Positions 26,673 to 35,998 of a stretch of 64,000 nt of DNA are shown here, piece by piece. The notes below the pieces were generated by a model. That model had not been told where the DNA came from and ran no database searches. It worked only from the letters and a program-made list of their open reading frames with translations. Within the stretch, counting starts at the first letter, position 1. Every line of letters begins with the position of its first letter. Origin of the DNA: Promethearchaeota archaeon (GTDB lineage Archaea > Asgardarchaeota > Lokiarchaeia > Sigynarchaeales > SOKP01); assembly GCA_013375495.1 (NCBI GenBank), contig JABXKC010000014.1, forward strand, positions 18,973-82,972, in the 5' to 3' direction. The position numbers were made by a program, and so were the translations under genes.

Positions 26673-27473
26673 ATGACTAAAATAAGTCTTGGTTGTGCTG
26701 GATGGGATTATGGTGATTGGAAGGGTAATTTTTATCCAAAACTGCTCGAATCACACAATAGACTTGGTTTTTATGCAAAATTTTTTGACATTATTGAAAT
26801 AAACACTACTTTTTACAGTCTTCCTAAATTTTCAACAGTTCAAAAGTGGAGTGAGCAAGTACCATCGAATTTCAGGTTTATTGTTAAAGTATGGCAAAAA
26901 ATTACTCACAATTTAAACGATTCCGATCTTGATTACCTAATTTCTCAGTTTTTTTCTCAATTATCTCCGTTGCAAGATAAGTTAATAGCCTTTTTATTGC
27001 AATTTCCTCCGTGGTTTAAGTTCACTGAAAAACATTCTGATCAATTAAAATTATTATTTAACGAACTCCCTCCAGAGTATAAATATGTGATAGAATTACG
27101 CGATAACTCCTGGTTTAAAGAAGATATAGTTTCGGAGATTATTAACGAAAAAAATATAATTTTGGGAACTACTTATATGCCGGGAATAAAAGCTTATTAC
27201 TTAAATAATCAGTTAAATTACTATATTCGTCTTATTGGGGACCGTGAGCTAAGTGTGTTTAACAGAATCCAGAGAAAGCAAGAAGAAAGCATAAATGATC
27301 TCCTTAGAAACCTACTAATTCTTGAGAAAAAACCAAATATCTTTGAAATTTTTATAATCGTTAATAACCATTTTCAAGGGAATTGTCCAGAATCTACGCT
27401 TCTACTAAAGAAGAGATTAAATTTACATATAAAAGAATTTAACCAGCAAAAGAAATTATCGGATTATTTCTGA
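26673..27473 (+). CDS. DUF72 (YecE-like) protein
   Basis: A 266-residue TIM-barrel-type protein of the DUF72 family. Typical signatures are SLGCAGWDYGDWKGNFYP at the start, EINTTFYSLP, NFRFIVKVWQKITH, FLLQFPPWF and YVIELRDNSWF. The family is widespread in archaea and bacteria and its biochemical activity is not settled. It stands alone, pointing away from the coiled-coil genes. Confidence 0.88.
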   Translation: MTKISLGCAGWDYGDWKGNFYPKLLESHNRLGFYAKFFDIIEINTTFYSLPKFSTVQKWSEQVPSNFRFIVKVWQKITHNLNDSDLDYLISQFFSQLSPLQDKLIAFLLQFPPWFKFTEKHSDQLKLLFNELPPEYKYVIELRDNSWFKEDIVSEIINEKNIILGTTYMPGIKAYYLNNQLNYYIRLIGDRELSVFNRIQRKQEESINDLLRNLLILEKKPNIFEIFIIVNNHFQGNCPESTLLLKKRLNLHIKEFNQQKKLSDYF

Positions 27474-27513
27474 TCTATTCCTTAAAGAAATAAAAATAAA
27501 AAGAAGTAGAAAT

Positions 27514-28212
27514 TTAAAGTATATTCGCGAATATGCTTATTCCGAAACCCCATAGCAAAATTCCTTGAACAAACCCGAAGACCATAATAACGAATGCAAC
27601 AGGAGGCCATGAAAGGAATTTTGAAATTGCTTGAGGTATTTTAATGAAGAATTTAGCTATGAAGGCTACGAGTGCTGTTATAATGATGAATATTATAATT
27701 AGCAACAATTTGGGATTAATCCATCCGGCAATAAATGCTACTACTGAATCGGGAACTAAGAGTGCTAAAATAAAGACAGTAGCTGATGCTGCAATAAGGC
27801 CAAGGATGCTAGAGAGTGGTAAGTCATTTACTGGTTTAAAAAACATCGCAATTCCAACAACAATCAAGAAAATACATGTAAAGTGATCAGCATGAGGCGT
27901 AATATCACCATATTTAAAACTTGGTGGAATATCCAGGATTAAACCCATAGCTCCTGCCCAGATATTAAGTATTCCAACTATCACACCGGAGTAAGATATA
28001 ACTCTCAAAATTATTCTTAAGCCCTTGGAAAGAGTAGATTCCGAATCAGCTTTTCTTCTGAAAAGCGATCCTCTGCGTTTTCCTTCGAATCCAACCCACG
28101 TCAGAGCAATAACTCCGCTAATGAGAACAAAAATCCCTGCTGATTCAGAAACCCAATTAAAGAATCCTACTACATATGGCCAATATTCTGCTTGGTATAA
28201 CAAATTTATCAC
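27514..28212 (-). CDS. Six-helix membrane protein, unknown
   Basis: 232 residues with about six membrane helices and a short basic loop (FEGKRRGSLFRRKADS) after the first helices. No family motif that I recognise. It begins at GTG 28212 and points away from another membrane protein gene starting at 28341, so the two may share a promoter region. Function unknown. Confidence 0.7.
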   Translation of the reverse strand: MINLLYQAEYWPYVVGFFNWVSESAGIFVLISGVIALTWVGFEGKRRGSLFRRKADSESTLSKGLRIILRVISYSGVIVGILNIWAGAMGLILDIPPSFKYGDITPHADHFTCIFLIVVGIAMFFKPVNDLPLSSILGLIAASATVFILALLVPDSVVAFIAGWINPKLLLIIIFIIITALVAFIAKFFIKIPQAISKFLSWPPVAFVIMVFGFVQGILLWGFGISIFANIL

Positions 28213-28340
28213 ATCAAAATAGGTAAATTTTAATAATTAATAGAGTATGCTTTTAAATATTTATTGAATTGCTTTCTCTTTATTATCATTCGATCTTACA
28301 TATTATAAAATTTTAAATATATGAGGTCTATCTTTTTTTT

Positions 28341-29639
28341 ATGGTAGATACTATCGAAAACTTAAAGAAATTGGGATTAAAGGAAAATCGCAAATATTTA
28401 ATTCTGGTAATATGGCTTCTTGTAAATATCACAATTATTCAACTACCCTTTGTATTTCCGGTTCAGATTTTTGCAATTAATATGAATTTATTAGATTTAA
28501 TCGGTGTAATAACTTTCCTTCCTTTTCTAGCTTTCTTAGCCTTTATATTCTTGTATTCGCTAATTGCTAAGAAAGACGTGAAAGAAATAGCATCGTGGAA
28601 AGTTTTACTAACATTCTTCTTGACTTTACCAATTTTAATAGTGATAATACCAATTATGGTGGGAATCTTTCTCTTCTCAATATTTTCTTACATATTCTTT
28701 ACATCGTGGTTTATATTATATGGCGCTTATCTTACGAGTAAAAGATTAGACGAAAACCTCAAAAAGCGCGTTCATAGCTCATTTTACAGAGTCATTCAAT
28801 TTTTTGGTGGTTCTATCTTTTCAATTGTCTTATTAGTTGCTTACATATTAGGATCGCAGACTATTGGAGTCTTAATAGGTGTAAAATTTACTCAAGCAGT
28901 TTACGATACTCTAAACTATGTCGTCATTTTTATAGGGATCATTGTAGTGCTTTTTATAGTCGTTGGAATCGTCTTCATGTTTAAAAAAATCTTTAACGCT
29001 TGGTTAGGGATATTTTCATTAATGGTAGTAATTTATACCTTTTATTTACTCATTAAGATTTTTTTAGCTATTAGAAGCACAGGTGGAGAGACGACTTCAA
29101 TTGCAACCCAATCTGTTATGTTACTTCTAGATCTATTTATACTCCTCTATTCAATTAGCACCTTAATGGGTTCTCAAGCTGAACTTTTAAGTAAAAATAT
29201 TGGGATTAAGCGAATTGGGGTCGACTCAATTTTAATATGGTTGGTATTTTCAAAGGTAGCTTATGAGTTTATTCACAATTATCCATTTCAGCTATTTAGC
29301 GCTTTCGCCTACATTGATTTCATAGATTTTTTAGACGAGGCTGTTATTAACCTAAGTAAAAATATTGGTGTTCTCTTTTTCTTTCTAATTCTTTTAGTAG
29401 CTTTGGGATTTTATCAGATAAGGAAATATAATCTTAACGAACGAAAGTTTAAAGATAAAGTCGACCAAGAAGTTAAAGATCTCCTAAGCCCAGTAGATTT
29501 TGTAGAACAAGTGAAAGAACCTCTCCATGCACCTGATTTCATAGATGAGCAAGATAATGGTAAATTAAATTCTTACGAAGAAGAGAAACCTAATTCTGAA
29601 TCTACTGCTAATGATTATTCCGAAGATTTCACTTCATAA
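28341..29639 (+). CDS. Polytopic membrane protein with acidic C-terminal tail, unknown
   Basis: 432 residues with about ten membrane helices over residues 20-370, then a hydrophilic acidic tail of some 60 residues (KVDQEVKDLLSPVDF onward, ending in SEDFTS). No transporter signature is recognisable. The tail would face the cytoplasm or the exterior depending on topology. T-rich DNA follows the stop. Function unknown. Confidence 0.75.
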   Translation: MVDTIENLKKLGLKENRKYLILVIWLLVNITIIQLPFVFPVQIFAINMNLLDLIGVITFLPFLAFLAFIFLYSLIAKKDVKEIASWKVLLTFFLTLPILIVIIPIMVGIFLFSIFSYIFFTSWFILYGAYLTSKRLDENLKKRVHSSFYRVIQFFGGSIFSIVLLVAYILGSQTIGVLIGVKFTQAVYDTLNYVVIFIGIIVVLFIVVGIVFMFKKIFNAWLGIFSLMVVIYTFYLLIKIFLAIRSTGGETTSIATQSVMLLLDLFILLYSISTLMGSQAELLSKNIGIKRIGVDSILIWLVFSKVAYEFIHNYPFQLFSAFAYIDFIDFLDEAVINLSKNIGVLFFFLILLVALGFYQIRKYNLNERKFKDKVDQEVKDLLSPVDFVEQVKEPLHAPDFIDEQDNGKLNSYEEEKPNSESTANDYSEDFTS

Positions 29640-29663
29640 TATGAAATCTCTCTCTTTTCAAAT

Positions 29664-29690
29664 TATTTTTTTTCTTTTTTAATTTTTAAT
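29664..29690 (+). terminator. T-tract terminator
   Basis: Three closely spaced runs of T begin 25 bases after the membrane protein gene, with no hairpin; typical archaeal termination. Confidence 0.4.
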
Positions 29691-29794
29691 CGATAAGAAA
29701 CTACTAATTCTAATGAGATTAATCCTTTAATAATTAGTTTTATTAACCAGTAAATTAGAACTAATCATACTTATATTAATGGGTGCCATCTCTA

Positions 29795-30319
29795 ATGAGC
29801 GAAAGTGAGAATGTAATTGATAGGGAATTATTTCTCGAAAAGTTTGAAAAAATGTCGCTAAAAATTGAACAGTTAACACTGGAAATCTCAAAAATGAAAG
29901 AAAAGCTAGATAAAACCAATAAGATTAACAGAAGCTTCGGATTAGAAGCGATAAGAAATTCTAAACCCTTAACATTTACAAAAGAAATTCAAGGGATAAA
30001 GAGTCCTACAAAGCGGTACATCTTATCCATTAGAACCATTTCGGAATTATGGAAAGGGAGAAAAAATGACTTTTTAATTGCCATTAGACAACAAGAAAGA
30101 GAAACACATCTAGATCTTAAAGCGTTGGGGATTAGAATTCCCATTGATGACATGAAGAATCTTAGAACTCTGGCAAAAGAGGTTCTTTCAATGCTCTATA
30201 TATCCAGCGAGTTAAAAGGTCTTGAAGTCACTGAAATTTTACGAGAAATTATATCCCAAATCAATAAGGATGGGCAATCCATGGTTCGAGAAATAAAACA
30301 AAATATGATGCTTCAATAA
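29795..30319 (+). CDS. Hypothetical protein with N-terminal coiled coil
   Basis: 174 residues: a coiled coil (about 8-45, FLEKFEKMSLKIEQLTLEI) followed by a mostly helical basic part. The ATG at 29795 is preferred because GGGTG lies at 29781-29785, nine bases upstream; an in-frame GTG at 29783 sits inside that Shine-Dalgarno sequence. No homologous family recognised. It converges on a methyltransferase gene. Function unknown. Confidence 0.65.
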   Translation: MSESENVIDRELFLEKFEKMSLKIEQLTLEISKMKEKLDKTNKINRSFGLEAIRNSKPLTFTKEIQGIKSPTKRYILSIRTISELWKGRKNDFLIAIRQQERETHLDLKALGIRIPIDDMKNLRTLAKEVLSMLYISSELKGLEVTEILREIISQINKDGQSMVREIKQNMMLQ

Positions 30320-30339
30320 GATTTTTAATTAAATTGGAT

Positions 30340-30987
30340 TTACTTCTTTCTGAGGAGGTATACATTTATCACTTCACTATTTAATTGTTCAATTAAAATA
30401 TCCTTTCGATTAAGAAAATCTCTCGGATCTATATAATCTATTTTATATCCATATTTTTTGAAATCCTCTTCGATTTGTTTTTTAGACCATTCAATAATAA
30501 CTATTACACCATTATTCTTGAGGACTCTTATACACTCCTTGAGAGCTTTTTCTCTATTTTTAACGTGTTGGAGTGTATCATATAAAAAAATACCATCAAA
30601 TGATTGATTGTTAAAAGTAAGGCTTTGAACATCGAAATTTTGATATCGTATTTTATCTTCTACTCCAAGGTTTTTTGCAGATTCTCTCCAATCAATCCAA
30701 TATGCTACATTGTGTTCTTCATTATTCTCGACATGACTTTCATTATTATCTTCATGATAATGTCCATGATGTTCCTCTCCTTCTCTCTCAGGGTCCACCT
30801 CTGGTTCACCCGTTAAAAGGTGAAATCCATTTAACGCGAGTAAAATTGACATTGTCCCCAGACCAGTTCCGACATCTAAAATTTTAGAATCTTTTTCTAG
30901 GTTTAAATTACCTATAATTTCATTAATAAAATCTGCATCAGTAGCAAATTCACCAAAGATCTTCTTATAACTAGTAAGGTCTATCAT
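30340..30987 (-). CDS. Class I SAM methyltransferase with a His-rich insert
   Basis: 215 residues. Motif I is ILDVGTGLGTMSILLA, the post-I region follows, and YDTLQHVKNREKALKE and LKNNGVIVIIEW mark motifs IV to VI. Between strand beta1 and the next element lies an insert of about 30 residues rich in His and Glu (EEHHGHYHEDNN and SHVENNEEH). Such inserts often bind Zn2+ or Ni2+, so this may be a metal-responsive or metalloid methyltransferase; that is inference. The ATG at 30987 is chosen; a TTG lies three codons upstream. Substrate unknown. Confidence 0.8.
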   Translation of the reverse strand: MIDLTSYKKIFGEFATDADFINEIIGNLNLEKDSKILDVGTGLGTMSILLALNGFHLLTGEPEVDPEREGEEHHGHYHEDNNESHVENNEEHNVAYWIDWRESAKNLGVEDKIRYQNFDVQSLTFNNQSFDGIFLYDTLQHVKNREKALKECIRVLKNNGVIVIIEWSKKQIEEDFKKYGYKIDYIDPRDFLNRKDILIEQLNSEVINVYLLRKK

Positions 30988-31070
30988 TTTTAACAAATAT
31001 GAATTATAAGAAGTATTTAATAAATTAAGGATAATAAAAAATAAGATTCATTTTAGTTGTTCTAACTATT

Positions 31071-32276
31071 CTAAGTAACTCTCGTGGGTTTTTTCAATTG
31101 TATTTTTTCAAGGATATAATGACTCAATAAATAGCAAAAGATGACAGTTATAGGAAATACAAGGACTAGTTTTATAACAGGAAAAAGGGGTACATAAGCG
31201 AATCCAAGAGATACAGGGACAAGGACGATTGGATGAATGAGGTACATATAAAATGCGCTAGAGGATAAGTTCTTTAGTATGCTTCCTTGGTCGTTGAATT
31301 TTGCATAAAATATCTTAAGTAACACAAAAATCATTCCCATACTAATGATATTTTCTGCCATTGCAAATGCAAGAGCGGACAAATTGGGTCCTCCTAAAAA
31401 AACGCTAAGATCTGAATCAAATCCGACGAAAAAAACGACATAGAGATTAAGCAATATAAAAGCAGCAAGTATTGTAATAGCCCAAGCTTTAACATGATGC
31501 TTTCTCATCTTTCCGATCCAATCATATCGAACACAAATAACACCAACGCTGAACATCATGAGATATATAGCGAAAAAACCAAATGGCATTCCAAACGGAA
31601 ATGCGTCTATGGGAGAGACAAGACGAAATAAAAAAGTAAGAAACCCTAAGCTAATAGCTACAAGGAGTAAATAGAAATATTTAGGGATAGAAAATTCCTT
31701 TGGGATACGTCGCTGTATCAAGTCAATTTTTGTTATTTGACGCCAAATAGTATAAACAATAGTGAAAATTAATAAAACATAGAGAAACCACATAGGACCA
31801 GTTGAGGTGAGAAAACCTATAAATGCTTCCAGCGATTGAAATTGACTTAAATAATAATCTAGAAAAGACCCTTGCGGTGTTGCATAGCTACCATAATTTG
31901 GAATTCCTAAAGCATATGGTATATATCTCAAAATAGGGTTAATTAGAAAAATATACAATAAAAGTGGAATACCAAGACGAAGAAGTCGTTCCTTCCAGAA
32001 AGAGCGGACACCTTTTCTATCATAACTTTTAGGAGTAAAATAACCCCCCATTAAAAAGAATAATCCCATTAGTGAGGCCTGAAAAAGACCTCCAATTGAG
32101 GTTAACGCCGTAAAGAATATAATGCTGGCAAGATCACTTGGAGCAGCTTCAATATAATACCACCCCCCGGTTCCACCATAAGTTACTCTCACGTGTTGGA
32201 ATATCACGAGAATAGTAAATAGTACTTTTAAATTATCAAGGAAGAATAGACGAGATTTTGTAGTTTCTGTATTCAT
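31071..32276 (-). CDS. Acyltransferase family 3 membrane protein
   Basis: 401 residues, ten to eleven membrane helices. The first helix reads FFLDNLKVLFTILVIFQHV, with the conserved Asp and the catalytic His of the acyltransferase 3 family (OafA/OpgC-like). FFLMGGYFTP and PMWFLYVLLIF are further family positions. These enzymes move acyl groups onto extracytoplasmic sugars or lipids. No sugar pathway is adjacent. Confidence 0.88.
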   Translation of the reverse strand: MNTETTKSRLFFLDNLKVLFTILVIFQHVRVTYGGTGGWYYIEAAPSDLASIIFFTALTSIGGLFQASLMGLFFLMGGYFTPKSYDRKGVRSFWKERLLRLGIPLLLYIFLINPILRYIPYALGIPNYGSYATPQGSFLDYYLSQFQSLEAFIGFLTSTGPMWFLYVLLIFTIVYTIWRQITKIDLIQRRIPKEFSIPKYFYLLLVAISLGFLTFLFRLVSPIDAFPFGMPFGFFAIYLMMFSVGVICVRYDWIGKMRKHHVKAWAITILAAFILLNLYVVFFVGFDSDLSVFLGGPNLSALAFAMAENIISMGMIFVLLKIFYAKFNDQGSILKNLSSSAFYMYLIHPIVLVPVSLGFAYVPLFPVIKLVLVFPITVIFCYLLSHYILEKIQLKKPTRVT

Positions 32277-32399
32277 AAGAAATATTCACCTTTAATTATT
32301 CTTATTTCTTCCTCATCTATTAAAGGGTGATCTTTTCCTACTAAATCAGCAGATCTTATTGATAAAATAAGATAATAAAAAAAAAAATGCTATAAATTT

Positions 32400-33698
32400 T
32401 TATTTACGATATACGCCGTATTTATGCACTGCGTCTGTCATTGCCTTAACATTTTCGTGTCTTGCTTCATTGGGGATTCCTGACACACCACCATCAACGA
32501 GATATCCTCCACCCTCCATGCATCCTTCTATGCATTTTTTAACGTATTCTTCAACTGCGCTAGGTGGACCTCCAACAAGTAGAGATGCAGGAACATTTCC
32601 TCGGATACACACATTATCACCCATCATTTCCTTGACCTTGATGATATCAGTATCATGGAACCAATAAACAGCTTTCGCCCTATGCGTATTTGCAAATTCC
32701 GCTAAATATTCTAGACGGTCTGAATATCTACCTTCAAAGAACGGCATTGGAATAATGTCCTTTTTAATCATTAAGTCCATAAGTTTTGTCAGAGATGGCC
32801 AGTAGAACTCCTCAAACTGAGAATTTGACATGAATCCATCAGCACCCCTATGTAAGGGTATGAAAGAAAGCGTAATTGTGTTTTCGTCGGGATCTCCAAG
32901 CTGTAAAGGAGAATTATCCATGGCAGCTAAAGTTGGTTCTACTAATCGATCGCATAATGTCTTTAGTTCCTCAGGGTTTCTGATCATATCCAACATTGTT
33001 CCCCTCATACCTCTCAATGTATCCGAAACCATATCAAATGGAGCTTGGGCTAATGCAAATTGCCCAGCTACAGGATTACCCATTTTTTTCATTTTCTTAT
33101 TATAGCTTTGCATTCCCAATAATCCGCCAATCATACGTCTCAATGTTTTTTTGTATCTTTTTATTAACTTCTTCACATCTTTACTTATGAAGAAGAAGAA
33201 AAAACCTATTCCATTAAACATCATGGACAAGTCGGATAATTGAGGGAAATTTTTCAATAATTCTAGCGATGAATTTTGAGCTGGTACGACATTTCGAATT
33301 AAATAACCAGTAGGATCCTTCAATAGTTCCTCATATTCATTTGCCTCCATCCATGGCTTTTCTATATACTGATAGGGTTGATGATCGCCTATACGAAATT
33401 CTGGATCTGCAGCTCCCGGCCATTTCATTGCTCTTTGTCCTAATCCATCATTTAATTTACCCATGCCCGGAAAAAGAAGGGTAGGATAAAGGTCCCAATC
33501 GTATCGACTATAAACTTTAACTGCAGAATTAGCATATTTTCTACCTTTATACATCGCTTCTTTATGAGTCATTCCTGCTTGTAAGGGTGCAAAGAAAATA
33601 TCAGAAAATGGAGTAATGGGGACACGATCAGGTTCTTTTAATGCGACTGCGTCTCTCACTCTTTGAACTCTTTCTTTATAAATTTGTTCCGTGTTCAT
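32400..33698 (-). CDS. UroD-family corrinoid-linked methyltransferase
   Basis: 432 residues of the uroporphyrinogen decarboxylase/MtaA fold: RVPITPFSDIF, FALAQAPFDMVSDTLRG, then KAVYWFHDTDII and a C-terminal glycine-rich strand YLVDGGVSGIP. Family members move methyl groups between a corrinoid protein and a substrate or coenzyme. The usual zinc-binding HxC...C arrangement is not visible here: the His is in WFHDTD and no paired Cys follows. It starts three bases after the corrinoid protein's stop codon, with its GGAGGTG Shine-Dalgarno sequence inside that gene's end, so the two are translationally coupled. Confidence 0.85.
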   Translation of the reverse strand: MNTEQIYKERVQRVRDAVALKEPDRVPITPFSDIFFAPLQAGMTHKEAMYKGRKYANSAVKVYSRYDWDLYPTLLFPGMGKLNDGLGQRAMKWPGAADPEFRIGDHQPYQYIEKPWMEANEYEELLKDPTGYLIRNVVPAQNSSLELLKNFPQLSDLSMMFNGIGFFFFFISKDVKKLIKRYKKTLRRMIGGLLGMQSYNKKMKKMGNPVAGQFALAQAPFDMVSDTLRGMRGTMLDMIRNPEELKTLCDRLVEPTLAAMDNSPLQLGDPDENTITLSFIPLHRGADGFMSNSQFEEFYWPSLTKLMDLMIKKDIIPMPFFEGRYSDRLEYLAEFANTHRAKAVYWFHDTDIIKVKEMMGDNVCIRGNVPASLLVGGPPSAVEEYVKKCIEGCMEGGGYLVDGGVSGIPNEARHENVKAMTDAVHKYGVYRK

Positions 33699-33701
33699 TT
33701 C

Positions 33702-34328
33702 CTACACCTCCGTCCATTTAGTTGCTAAATTTACCGCATCGACAGCACTTTCTCCATACGCATCAGCTCCAACAAAATCAACTATTCTCTCATCAACAGT
33801 GCCTCCACCAATCATTATTTTCACACTGTCTCTTAAACCAGCTACTTTTAATTTCTCAATAATCTCTTTCATAGAATCATAGGCTAGAGTAAGAAAACCG
33901 CTCAACGCTAATACTCTAGGCTTGAAATCTTTTAAGCTCTCGATAAATTTATCAGCTGGGACATCAACTCCTAAGTCCATAACTTCGAATCCATTGGCAT
34001 CTAGCATAAATTTAACGACATCTTTGCCAATGTCGTGGATATCGCCAAAAACCGTTCCTAATAACACCTTTCCTTTCCTTTCTCCACCCTTCTGTGCTTC
34101 TTTTAGTTTAGGACCCAGTGCTTCGAAAATTTGTGTTAGGATTTCTCCCGACATAATCAATTCAGGAAGAAAATATTCTTTATTATTAAATTTATTTCCA
34201 ATAATTTTCATGGCTTCCCTAACTTCACCCATAATTTTAAGGGGGTCCTCATTTTTTTGAAGTCTTTCCTTAACTAATTCGCTTACTTTATTTTCATTTA
34301 ATTCCACTATTTCACTTATAAAATCCAT
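33702..34328 (-). CDS. Corrinoid (B12-binding) methyltransferase protein
   Basis: 208 residues, like MtbC/MttC/MtaC proteins. Residues 1-85 are the helical cap (NKFNNKEYFLPELIMSGEIL). The Rossmann B12 domain has GDIHDIGKD with the cobalt ligand His98, then LALSGFL and MIGGGTV at the positions expected for the DxHxxG...SxL...GG signature. It carries the methyl group on cobalt between two methyltransferases. The UroD-type partner follows directly; no reductive activase or second methyltransferase is in the window. Confidence 0.93.
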   Translation of the reverse strand: MDFISEIVELNENKVSELVKERLQKNEDPLKIMGEVREAMKIIGNKFNNKEYFLPELIMSGEILTQIFEALGPKLKEAQKGGERKGKVLLGTVFGDIHDIGKDVVKFMLDANGFEVMDLGVDVPADKFIESLKDFKPRVLALSGFLTLAYDSMKEIIEKLKVAGLRDSVKIMIGGGTVDERIVDFVGADAYGESAVDAVNLATKWTEV

Positions 34329-34500
34329 ACTACTCCTCTTTTTTTGAATAATTACTAATTATTTTTTTTACCACTTTAGGATTGATTTGAACATCTATTT
34401 AAGCCTATCTCTATCATTTTGGAAAAAATGGTTCATTCTGAAAAATAGACAACTTGACACCACTTCACACCTTCTTTTTAACTTCTATGCTTAGCTAATA

Positions 34501-34543
34501 CTTATAAATCCAGAAAAATTAAAGAGAAATAAGATAACAGGTG
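34501..34543 (+). promoter_or_regulatory. TATA box and Shine-Dalgarno sequence of the flavodoxin gene
   Basis: CTTATAAAT at 34501-34509 is a good archaeal TATA box. GGTG at 34540-34543 lies seven bases before the ATG at 34551. Spacing allows a short leader starting near 34530. Confidence 0.55.
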
Positions 34544-34550
34544 TTTTTAG

Positions 34551-35051
34551 ATGGATATGAAAGTTTTGTTAGTATACTTCTCATTAGGAGGACGAACTAA
34601 ACAAGTTGCGGAAAAAATTGCAGAGGGGCTTAATTTTTCTGATGTAAGGATTGAATATTTTGAATATAAAAAGAAATCAAGAGAATTGATACCGGAACAA
34701 GATGAAATAATGAAAGGAGACCTCTCTAACTTTAGATATAATGAACAGGTTAAAGATCTTGCTCCTTACGATGTCATATTTTATGGATTTCCTACACATG
34801 GAGGTCGTCCCGCAACCGTATTCAATGGATATTTAAAACACGCTCAAAATCTTGATGGGAAAAATTTTGTAGTCTTTAACACGTGTAGAATGTTCCCAGG
34901 AAAAACTCTTGAGATAATGCAAACCGAGATTGAACGGAAGGGAGGCTCTGTAGTGAACAAGCGAGTTTTTAAGGGTTTATTCCGGATAAAAATGTCAAAA
35001 GTTGTGAATTTCGTTGAGGAACTCAATCAAGAACTCAAGAACTCAAGTTAG
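34551..35051 (+). CDS. Flavodoxin-domain protein
   Basis: 166 residues with an FMN-binding flavodoxin fold: YFSLGGRTKQVAEKIAEGL as phosphate loop and first helix, IFYGFPTHGGRPA as the second flavin loop and VVFNTCRMFPGK as the third. Small electron carrier or quinone/flavin reductase, cytoplasmic. It is divergent from the corrinoid operon, and could supply electrons for cobalt reactivation, but that is inference from position only. Confidence 0.85.
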   Translation: MDMKVLLVYFSLGGRTKQVAEKIAEGLNFSDVRIEYFEYKKKSRELIPEQDEIMKGDLSNFRYNEQVKDLAPYDVIFYGFPTHGGRPATVFNGYLKHAQNLDGKNFVVFNTCRMFPGKTLEIMQTEIERKGGSVVNKRVFKGLFRIKMSKVVNFVEELNQELKNSS

Positions 35052-35199
35052 AAATAGGTTTTAGATTGGTAAAAATTTCGTGAAACAGAAGTTTCACGAT
35101 GTGAATTTAATAATTTTTCTGACCGAAATAAATATTTCAAGATCATTCTTATTGATTAATTATAAAATTGAAAATTAAATTTTGTGGAGATGAGATTTA

Positions 35200-35991
35200 T
35201 TGGATTATGAAGATATTGTTTTTAAAAAGAAAGATGGTATAGCCCGTGTAACCATAAACCGACCTCAACGCTATAACGCTTGCACACAACGAACAGTCCA
35301 TGAATTAATCGATGCTTTTAATCGGTGTATGGATAATGACATAGGTGTTGTTGTATTTACTGGTATAGGAGAAAAAGCTTTTTGTACTGGGGGAGATCAA
35401 ACCACTCGCGAGAAGGGAGGTTACAAAGGGGAATATATGTTGCCCTTAGAGGTTGGTTGGCAACATGTCACTCGTTTAATTCGCACTCTACCTAAACCAG
35501 TTATTGCTCGAGTAAACGGTTATGCAATCGGGGGAGGACATGTATGGCATGTTGCATGCGATCTTAGCATTGCAGCAGACCACGCTCAACTTGGACAAGC
35601 AGGACCACGCGTTGGGTCTTTTGATCCTGGGTATGGAACGGGCGATTTAATGCGTGCTGTTGGAGTAAAACGAGCTAAAGAAATATGGTTTCTTTGCCGT
35701 AGATATACGGCCCAACAAGCGTTAGATATGGGATTGGTTAATGCTGTTGTACCCTATGAAAAAATAGATGAAGAAATAGAAAAGTGGTGTCAAGAGATAT
35801 TAGAAAAAAGTCCAACAGCGTTGAAAATGTTGAAATTTGCGTTTCTAGCAGAATCAGATGGTACTCACGGCATCACACAATTAGGTGTGGGGGGATTATC
35901 TCTTTTTTATGGCACTGAAGAGGCGGTAGAAGGGAAAAACGCTTTCGTTGAAAAGCGTAAAGCAGATTTTATGAAATTTAGGGAGAAGTGA
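35200..35991 (+). CDS. MenB/BadI-like crotonase (enoyl-CoA hydratase family)
   Basis: 263 residues. The crotonase core is clear: FCTGGDQ oxyanion site, VNGYAIGGGHVWHVACDLSIAA and GQAGPRVGSFDPGYG. The last motif, the following EIWFLCRRYTAQQALDMGLVN and the C-terminal EGKNAFVEKRKADF closely resemble dihydroxynaphthoyl-CoA synthase (MenB) and the ring-opening hydrolase BadI, more than ordinary enoyl-CoA hydratases. The PGYG after GSFD is as in BadI. Start is TTG 35200, behind GGAGATGAG. Seven bases separate it from a 3-hydroxyacyl-CoA dehydrogenase gene, pointing to CoA-thioester catabolism rather than menaquinone synthesis, for which no other genes are seen. Confidence 0.85.
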   Translation: MDYEDIVFKKKDGIARVTINRPQRYNACTQRTVHELIDAFNRCMDNDIGVVVFTGIGEKAFCTGGDQTTREKGGYKGEYMLPLEVGWQHVTRLIRTLPKPVIARVNGYAIGGGHVWHVACDLSIAADHAQLGQAGPRVGSFDPGYGTGDLMRAVGVKRAKEIWFLCRRYTAQQALDMGLVNAVVPYEKIDEEIEKWCQEILEKSPTALKMLKFAFLAESDGTHGITQLGVGGLSLFYGTEEAVEGKNAFVEKRKADFMKFREK

Positions 35992-35998
35992 GGAAGAT

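Noticed and set aside
33922..34260. 112-codon plus-strand frame
   Set aside because: Antisense to the corrinoid protein gene, whose reading is certain.
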